Positions 56,701-64,000 of a stretch of 64,000 nucleotides of DNA are shown piece after piece; position 1 is the stretch's first letter; each line of letters begins with the position of its first letter. A model generated the notes under the pieces. The model searched no databases, was not told where the DNA came from, and was given only the letters and a program-made list of their open reading frames with translations. Origin of the DNA: Dallia pectoralis (lineage: Eukaryota; Chordata; Actinopteri; Esociformes; Umbridae); NCBI GenBank assembly GCA_029465975.1, contig CM055750.1:2717548-2781547 (forward strand), written 5' to 3'. The translations under genes and the position numbers were made by a program.

Positions 56701-58598
56701 AGTAAGGTTAACCATCACCCATTTAAGTAAGGTTAACCATCACCCATTTAAGTTAGGTTAACCATCACCCATTTAAGTTGGGTTAACCATCACCCATTTA
56801 AGAAAGGTTAACCATCACCCATTTAAGTAAGGTTAACCATCACCCATTTAAGTAAGGTTAAACATCACCCATTTAAGTAAGGTTAACCATCACCCATTTA
56901 AGTTAGGTTAACCATCACCCATTTAAGTAAGGTTAACCATCACCCATTTAAGTAAGGTTAAACATCACCCATTTAAGTAAGGTTAACCATCACCCATTTA
57001 ACTTAGGTTTACCATCACCCATTTAAGTTAGGTTTACCATCACCCATATAAGTTAGGCTTACCATCACCCATTTAAGTAAGGTTAACCATCACCCATTTA
57101 AGTAAGGTTAACCATCACCCATTTAAGTTAGGTTAACCATCACCCATTTAAGTTAGGTTAACCATCACCCATTTAAGCAAGGTTAACCATCACCCATTTA
57201 AGTAAGGTTAACCATCACCCATTTAAGTAAGGTTAAACATCACCCATTTAAGTAAGGTTAACCATCACCCATTTAAGTTAGGTTAACCATCACCCATTTA
57301 AGTAAGGTTAACCATCACCCATTTAAGTTAGGTTAACCATCACCCATTTAAGTTAGGTTAACCATCACCCATTTAAGCAAGGTTAACCATCACCCATTTA
57401 AGTAAGGTTAACCATCACCCATTTAAGTAAGGTTAAACATCACCCATTTAAGTAAGGTTAACCATCACCCATTTAAGTTAGGTTAACCATCACCCATTTA
57501 AGTAAGGTTAACCATCACCCATTTAAGTAAGGTTAAACATCACCCATTTAAGTAAGGTTAACCATCACCCATTTAACTTAGGTTTACCATCACCCATTTA
57601 AGTTAGGTTTACCATCACCCATTTAAGTTAGGCTTACCATCACCCATTTAAGTAAGGTTAACCATCACCCATTTAAGTTAGGTTAACCATCACCCATTTA
57701 AGCAAGGTTAACCATCACCCATTTAAGTAAGGTTAACCATCACCCATTTAAGTAAGGTTAAACATCACCCATTTAAGTAAGGTTAACCATCACCCATTTA
57801 AGTTAGGTTAACCATCACCCATTTAAGTAAGGTTAACCATCACCCATTTAAGTTAGGTTAACCATCACCCATTTAACTTAGGTTAACCATCACCCATTTA
57901 AGCAAGGTTAACCATCACCCATTTAAGTAAGGTTAACCATCACCCATTTAAGTAAGGTTAAACATCACCCATTTAAGTAAGGTTAACCATCACCCATTTA
58001 ACTTAGGTTTACCATCACCCATTTAACTTAGGTTTACCATCACCCATTTAAGTTAGGTTAACCATCACCCATTTAAGTAAGGTTAACCATCACCCATTTA
58101 AGTTAGGTTAACCATCACCCATTTAAGTAAGGTTAACCATCACCCATTTAAGTAAGGTTAACCATCACCCATTTAAGTAAGGTTAACCATCACCCATTTA
58201 AGTTAGGTTAACCATCACCCATTTAAGTTAGGTTAACATCACCCATTTAAGTAAGGTTAACCATCACCCATTTAAGTAAGGTTAACCATCACCCATTTAA
58301 GTTAGGTTAACCATCACCCATTTAAGTAAGGTTAACCATCACCCATTTAAGTTAGGTTAACCATCACCCATTTAAGTAAGGTTAACCATCACCCGTTTAA
58401 GTAAGGTTAACCATCACCCATTTAAGTAAGGTTAACCATCACCCATTTAAGTAAGGTTAACCATCACCCATTTAAGTAAGGTTAACCATCACCCATTTAA
58501 GTAAGGTTAACCATCACCCATTTAAGTAAGGTTAACCATCACCCATTTAAGTAAGGTTAACCATCACCCATTTAAGTAAGGTTAACCATCACCCACTG
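53761..58598. repeat. 25-bp satellite, about 193 copies
   Basis: The unit consists of CCCATTTAAGTAAGG then TTAACCATCA. Common variants are GTTAGG, GAAAGG, GCAAGG and AGAAGGG in place of GTAAGG, AAACATC for AACCATC, GGTTTACC for GGTTAACC, and a 24-base form missing one C. Most units contain the palindrome GGTTAACC (HpaI GTTAAC). Variants recur in the same order in longer blocks, indicating higher-order duplication. Confidence 0.98.
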
Positions 58599-59599
58599 TC
58601 ACTTAAAGTAAGGCTAACCGTGACTATCATCATGGCTGGAGAGGTCCCTGGATACGTCTTTATTTTAGCTCTCAGTAAAAAAAGTAGCTCAGTGGGCTAA
58701 ATGCGGACTGATTTAATTATTAACTGGGAAAGAAGCATGTGTATCGTGAAACTCAGGGGACGACGCGTGAACGTGATTGCTCGTATTTCCAACACCATCC
58801 CTGATGGAATACAAGCAGTTACATGACACTGTCATGACGAGTTAGCTCCTCACTAACTGGGTTCTGGCGTCTCTGAGTCCATTAAGCAGGAAAGACGACT
58901 GCAGGGCCATAAAAACCTGACAACGGAGAGCGCTTATGGGATCTGAGAGTAGACAAGGTGACGTGTCTGGGGTTGTGGTGGAGCTTCAGTTATCAGACTG
59001 CCAGGAAACATATGCATACCAACACAGTTGACCACCTCATGTCATCTCACTGTATTGAGCAACTTTGAAAGACTGTACCAACATACAGTTACATGTTTGT
59101 AAAAGGACAAATTGCAAACGTTTTAATTGAGGTTGCATAGAGGGACACCATTTTTTTAAAAACAGAAACAGTGTAAAATAAAACACATTATCCAACAGAT
59201 GATGATACAGAACGAGTTCCTAGAGAACAAATGGAAGAAATTGATTGGACTTGAGACAAAGGAACCTGAATTGCGAGGTGGTTTTTGTATTTGTGATTGT
59301 CACAGACGTATCCAAAATGTATTTTGTATTTTACAGATTGGTCTTCACTACTATTCGGCACCCTTGTAAATATTACTAACATGACTTCCCTTTGCCATGA
59401 CAACAGATTAACTTCATAAACAACAACATATACCACCAAGAGTATTCCAACTTATGGATCAAATAAAGTTTTACCTCAAGTCTTCCGTTTCATTTCCCCT
59501 TCAGAACAAAAATGTGGTAAATAACCAAATTAATTCATTCAGTAATTAATAATTAGAGATACTTTTTTAATTGCACATCTGGCCCAGATGCTTTCCCCT
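58599..59599. other. intergenic, no gene seen
   Basis: No recognisable coding sequence. The open frame at 59188-59439 (-) has no recognised domain. Confidence 0.4.
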
Positions 59600-59613
59600 T
59601 TCAGGTCCTCAGA

Positions 59614-59663
59614 GTGTGTGCCAACCTGCTGTGTGCCAACCTGCTGTGTGCCAACCTGCTGTG
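59614..59663. repeat. 15-bp tandem repeat, about 3-4 copies
   Basis: Unit GTGTGCCAACCTGCT, with the last copy diverging (GTGGGGCATC). Confidence 0.92.
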
Positions 59664-59767
59664 GGGCATCTTCAGGGACTTCATGAACCTGTCCCTGTCT
59701 CAGCCTTTCTATCTTACTGCCACAACAGATCCACCACAGGGACATTTACATAGTTTATTACACTATC

Positions 59768-59794
59768 ACACACACACACGCACGCACGCACGCA
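59768..59794. repeat. CACACG/CACG microsatellite
   Basis: A short CA run that changes to ACGC tetranucleotides. Confidence 0.85.
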
Positions 59795-60070
59795 GGAGTC
59801 TGGACTAAACTATGTGTACTTACACAGGAGTCTGGACTAAACTCTGTGTAATTACAGAGGAGTCTGGACTAAACTATGTGTACTTACACAGGAGTCTGGA
59901 CTAAACTCTGTGTACTTACACAGGAGTCTGGACTAAACTATGTGTACTTACACAGGAGTCTGGACTAAACTCTGTGTAATTACACAGGAGTCTGGACTAA
60001 ACTATGTGTACTTACACGGGAGTCTGAACTAAACTCTGTGTACTCACACGGGAGTCTGGACTAAACTCTG
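59795..60070. repeat. 32-bp tandem array, about 8-9 copies
   Basis: The unit consists of AGGAGTCTGGACTAAACT followed by (A/C)TGTGTACTTACAC. Adjacent units alternate TATGTG and CTGTG, which points to a 64-base dimer unit. Confidence 0.93.
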
Positions 60071-60225
60071 TGCATTTTGATACATCGATGGAGACTCCTG
60101 CCCTGGATCAGCCGGTAGTAACCAAATGTTGTACAACAAAAACAAAAAAAACAAAAAAAAGAAAATGCCTGCCATTGCTTCACTGAGGTTTAAAGAGAAA
60201 ACCCTAGGTGCAGCTCACCAAATAC

Positions 60226-61140
60226 CACAATAATGGTGCAATGGTACCACTCTCTCAGGTCAAACTGTGTGGTTCCACCCAATGATGGTGCAATGGTAGC
60301 ACTCTCTCAGGTCAAACTGTGTGGTTCCACCCAATGATGGTGCAATGGTAGCACTCTCTCAGGTCAAACTCTGTGTGGTTCCACCCAATGATGGTGCAAG
60401 GGTAGCACTCTCTCAGGTCAAACTCTGTGTGGTTCCACCCAATTATGGTGCAATGGTACCACTCTCTCATGTCAAACTCTGCGTGGTTCCACCCAATGAT
60501 GGTGCAATGGTAGCACTCTCTCAGGTCAAACTCTGTGTGGTTCCACCCAATGATGGTGCAATGGTAGCACTCTCTCAGGTCAAACTCTGTGTGGTTCCAA
60601 CCAATGATGGTGCAATGGTACCACTCTCTCAGGTCAAACTCTGTGTGGTTCCACCCAATGATGGTGCAATGGTAGCACTCTCTCAGGTCAAACTCTGTGT
60701 GGTTCCAACCAATGATGGTGCAATGGTAGCACTCTCTCAGGTCAAACTCTGTGTGGTTCCACCCAATTATGGTGCAATGGTAGCACTCTCTCAGGTCAAA
60801 CTCTGTGTGGTTCCACCCAATGATGGTGCAATGGTACCACTCTCTCAGGTCAAACTCTGTGTGGTTCCACCCAATTATGGTGCAATGGTAGCACTCTCTC
60901 ATGTCAAACTCTGTGTGGTTCCACCCAATTATGGTGCAATGGTAGCACTCTCTCATGTCAAACTCTGTGTGGTTCCACCCAATGATGGTGCAATGGTAGC
61001 ACACTCTCAGGTCAAACTCTGTGTGGTTCCACCCAATGATGGTGCAATGGTAGCACTCTCTCAGGTCAAACTCTGTGTGGTTCCACCCAATGATGGTGCA
61101 ATGGTACCACTCTCTCATGTCAAACTCGGTGTGGTTCCAG
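60226..61140. repeat. 54-bp tandem array, about 17 copies
   Basis: The unit contains ACTCTCTCAGGTCAAACTCT, GTGTGGTTCCACCCAATG and ATGGTGCAATGGTA(G/C)C. The period is 18 codons, so a 289-codon + frame and a 280-codon - frame are open across it. Both are pure repeats (for example VPPNDGAMVALSQVKLCV) and are not accepted as genes without expression evidence. Confidence 0.95.
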
Positions 61141-62879
61141 ATGTTCAATTTCAACTTCTACTAGTTCCCTGCTTGTTGTCCTCCGGATAATGATGTGCCT
61201 ATAAGATTAATTAAAACATTAAGACAATTCTGTGTTCATCCCACAGAACAGATTTCTCCATAGAAAATGATCTGCATCATATCTGTGTTTGTGTTTTGAT
61301 TCACAACACTAATAATTAAAGCCAATTACTTTTACTAAATACTCAGATTAAGTTTATAGTTTTTTTCTCGGTTTAACTTGTGTTTGGTTTACATTAAAAC
61401 TCCCTCCGAATTAGATATCAGATTAAGTTTTTAATTGTTTAATTGCATAACCCCAGTGTGTTCAGTACATATTTTTACTGAATAAGATCAATCAGATGGA
61501 CACTGCTGATATCAACTCCATCCACGTTAAAAGTCACACAAGCGGCAATAATCAAGAAGCAAAAACACATCCATGCAGATAAATATCCTGCGTTTACTCA
61601 GTTCCTTTTCTGCCTAAGTAGCCAGAAGCACTTCCAGCTCGCTGTTCATTTTGAGTCACTATTTCACAACGTGAGGCTACCACTAAGATACCGGCTAAAG
61701 CCACCAGCGTTAAGTCTCTGAACTCCCCTGCTGCCCCACAGCCCTCTATTTCACAGGTCAGTGACTGTGAAGCAATCAACAGACTGCAAGGAAACCAAAC
61801 AATGTTCTGTCTACAGCCAGGAGGAGATTTCACTTAATTTCACCCAGGAGTCGCCGATGTCTTGTTTGTGTTGTGAGGGGACACTATTTGATTTCATCAT
61901 TGAGGCGAAATAGGTGTTTGGAGAAAAAGCTTAGCCGGTGTGTGTCAGCGTATTTTTAAAAGGTGCCCCAGGCTGTTTGTTGGATGTGTGGTTAAACATG
62001 GTTTATGGTGGTGGTGTTATGGTTTTGCAGTGGTTTTGCAGTGGTTTTGCAGTGGTTTTGCAGTGGTTTTACAGTGATTTCCTATGTTCGCCATCATTGC
62101 TTCTTAAGCGACGATTGGGATTGTATGCATCAGCGTTGAATGCAACACAATATCTTATGCTTGCTGAAGTTACAATAATTTTCGGGTACAGTTATATATT
62201 TTTCCCTTTAGCTATTATGTCTTATTTTAATTACTATTGTGCAGTCATCATGAACACATGACAGCAGCACAACAAGCCGCTGTGCATTCTGCTGTCTGTC
62301 ATCCATCTTAAAATGTATTTGCAGAGTCATGAATATTCATGAACGGTCCTGACTACGCCCCGTGTTTTTCCGATATCTTTCGATCTGTCCATCAGTCTTT
62401 TGGCGGAGAGCGTGACGATAATCATTCAGGGCACAGACACGGACCCAAGAAAAGATAAAAAATTAATCAGAAGTCATCCAAAGGTCTCCTGTAATTAAAT
62501 CAAGGCTGCTCTCTCGCTCCCAGGGAGAATTTGTCCGTTGCCGGGAAAATACTAATTGGGCAATTGGATATTAATGGTATTATAATTGAGCGTTGAAATG
62601 TGTCTTTTAGGAGATGCGAACAAAAGCGTCTGAAGAAATGTACAATGTACGTCTGTTGTCATCAACAACAAAACGAAAGCAAGAATAATATATCAAAAGT
62701 ACACATACATTAAAACTAGTGGCAATTGTAGCAAGAGTGGAGATGTGGACAATGGGCAATATGAATAGAAATTCTATAAAAATGTGTAGTAGTGCATAAA
62801 AACGGGTACATTGAAACATACGCATGGTGAAATGGAAAGTGACCAGAACGTGAAAATGCCCATTGATCAAAAGGATCAG
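61141..62879. other. intergenic, AT-rich, no gene seen
   Basis: Contains a short GCAGTGGTTTT 11-bp repeat at 62021-62072, a 16-base palindrome at 62327-62342 and an AT-rich motif cluster at 62480-62600 that looks like a conserved non-coding element. Confidence 0.4.
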
Positions 62880-63560
62880 AAGATGAACGCTGCCGACTGA
62901 GAAGTCAGATGGTCCTGCTGGTTAAAACTGTGAGTGCGACTGGTAGACGTTTCAGACGACATGAGTGTGGACAGCCTACCGTAACTCAGGTGACTATAGC
63001 CGATCATCCTGCTCTGTGCTTTCTCAAGGCATCGCATTTGGGAAATGCTTTGTATGGAAGGGAGACGGCAGCCAGTGATACTTTCCGCTGCCTTAACCAC
63101 CCTCTGGAGGGCCTTTTCACTGCGGGGCAGCTGCCATACCAGTAATGCAGTCTGAGAAGATACTCTCAATGGTGTATCTGTAAAAGCTGCTAAGACTCTT
63201 TGCAGACATACCAAACTTCTTAAGTGAGTGTATACTCCATTTGGGCGGTATTTAACCCGGGGTCTGGACCAGGTACGGTTGTCTATAAGGAACACAATGA
63301 GGCATTTGATGTCACCTGCTCTCTCCACTTAACACATTGATGTGTATGGGGGAATCACTCCCCTCTGCTTGCAGAAGTTGAGAGGGAGTTTGTTATTCGG
63401 CAAAGTTTTGCCAGGTCACTCATTTCCTTGCTGTAAGCGGCCTCATCCTTGTCCAAGATGAGACTGAGAATGGGGCTACCGTGCGGAAACCTTGGATGAT
63501 GTTGGAATTGCGTGTTGCCACGCAGTCCTGTACATAACTCAGCGGCCAATCTTATATGTT
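62880..63560 (-). pseudogene. degraded LINE reverse-transcriptase C-terminal fragment
   Basis: On the - strand, 63549-63355 encodes DEAAYSKEMSDLAKLCRITN, typical of the post-catalytic RT region. The next frame (63328-62876) gives SEKALQRVVKAAESITG and CRLPSIQSISQMRCLEKAQS, the conserved end of many fish LINE ORF2 proteins. Parts between and after these are deleted or frameshifted. Clade not assigned. Confidence 0.75.
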
Positions 63561-64000
63561 AATGTGTAAACGTGTGGTTCCTGCGTCATGCTGTATGTGA
63601 TGCTAGCTGTGTTCTGGCTACAGTAATGCTACTTGGCAAACCTAAATGTGGTGGCGGACAATTTCTTACAGCATCCTGACAGTTGAGGCGTAAACTGTCC
63701 TTCTTAACTACATATGTGTTAATCGCTGTGTACCTTTTTTCGTAGATAAGAACGGTGAGAAACTTCTAGACCTTCTTTGCTTCAGCCTTGTCGAAGTAGG
63801 TGGGGTGATGCTTTCAACCGCAGCCAATTATGAAACAGACCAAAAGTTATAAATAAAAACAGTTTAGTGAACAATGAACGGCGACAATGAAACTGGAAAG
63901 TTGTTGGAATCTAAATGTTACTCTGAACTTTCTTTTAACAAACATTGAAACACATTTCGAGAGCAGCTTTTTTCTCCTGATAAAAAGTGTTTATGGAAGA
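63561..64000. other. right flank, no gene seen
   Basis: No feature recognised. May include further decayed LINE sequence. Confidence 0.4.

Noticed and set aside
53761..58598. CRISPR-like regular repeats
   Set aside because: There are no unique spacers; units are directly adjacent, and this is vertebrate DNA.
53761..58598. Interstitial telomere sequence
   Set aside because: The AGGTTA pieces resemble TTAGGG, but the unit is 25 bases and never gives TTAGGG in tandem.

Overview
The window looks like nuclear DNA of a ray-finned fish. It has long introns, dense CA/TG microsatellites, several fish-type transposon and SINE remnants, LINE reverse-transcriptase fragments, and one clearly recognisable vertebrate gene. 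I see no prokaryotic gene organisation.

The main gene is cabp7 (calneuron-2) on the + strand. Five coding exons (19255-19366, 39981-40124, 40938-41050, 42522-42672, 43860-43987) join in phase into a 215-residue protein. It has two good EF-hand loops, a degenerate C-terminal half and a C-terminal membrane anchor. Intron 1 is about 20.6 kb and full of repeats. Intron 3 begins with GC instead of GT. The real 5' splice site of intron 2 is also the first unit of a tandem repeat.

Upstream, at 10374-18288, two inverted repeats bracket about 7.9 kb. Inside, on the - strand, is an apparently intact five-exon gene (13286-14883, 324 residues) whose C-terminus matches the DUF4806 family. The gene is flanked by two tandem arrays of about 2.2 kb each: an all-pyrimidine 55-bp repeat and an AT-rich 48-bp repeat. 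I read this as one DNA-transposon-like unit that ends about 1 kb upstream of the cabp7 start codon. No transposase was seen and the superfamily is not assigned.

About 19 kb (roughly 29%) of the window is minisatellite or satellite, in more than a dozen unrelated families with units of 10 to 62 bp. The largest is a 25-bp satellite of about 4.8 kb at 53761-58598. The 14-bp array at 1921-4105 lies inside a small Tc1/mariner-like element. Nearly all long open frames in the window are artefacts of these arrays. Two LINE fragments (33245-34345 and 62880-63560, both - strand), SINE remnants and an inverted pair of repeats carrying a decayed C2H2 zinc-finger module make up most of the rest. The remaining DNA shows no gene I can support.
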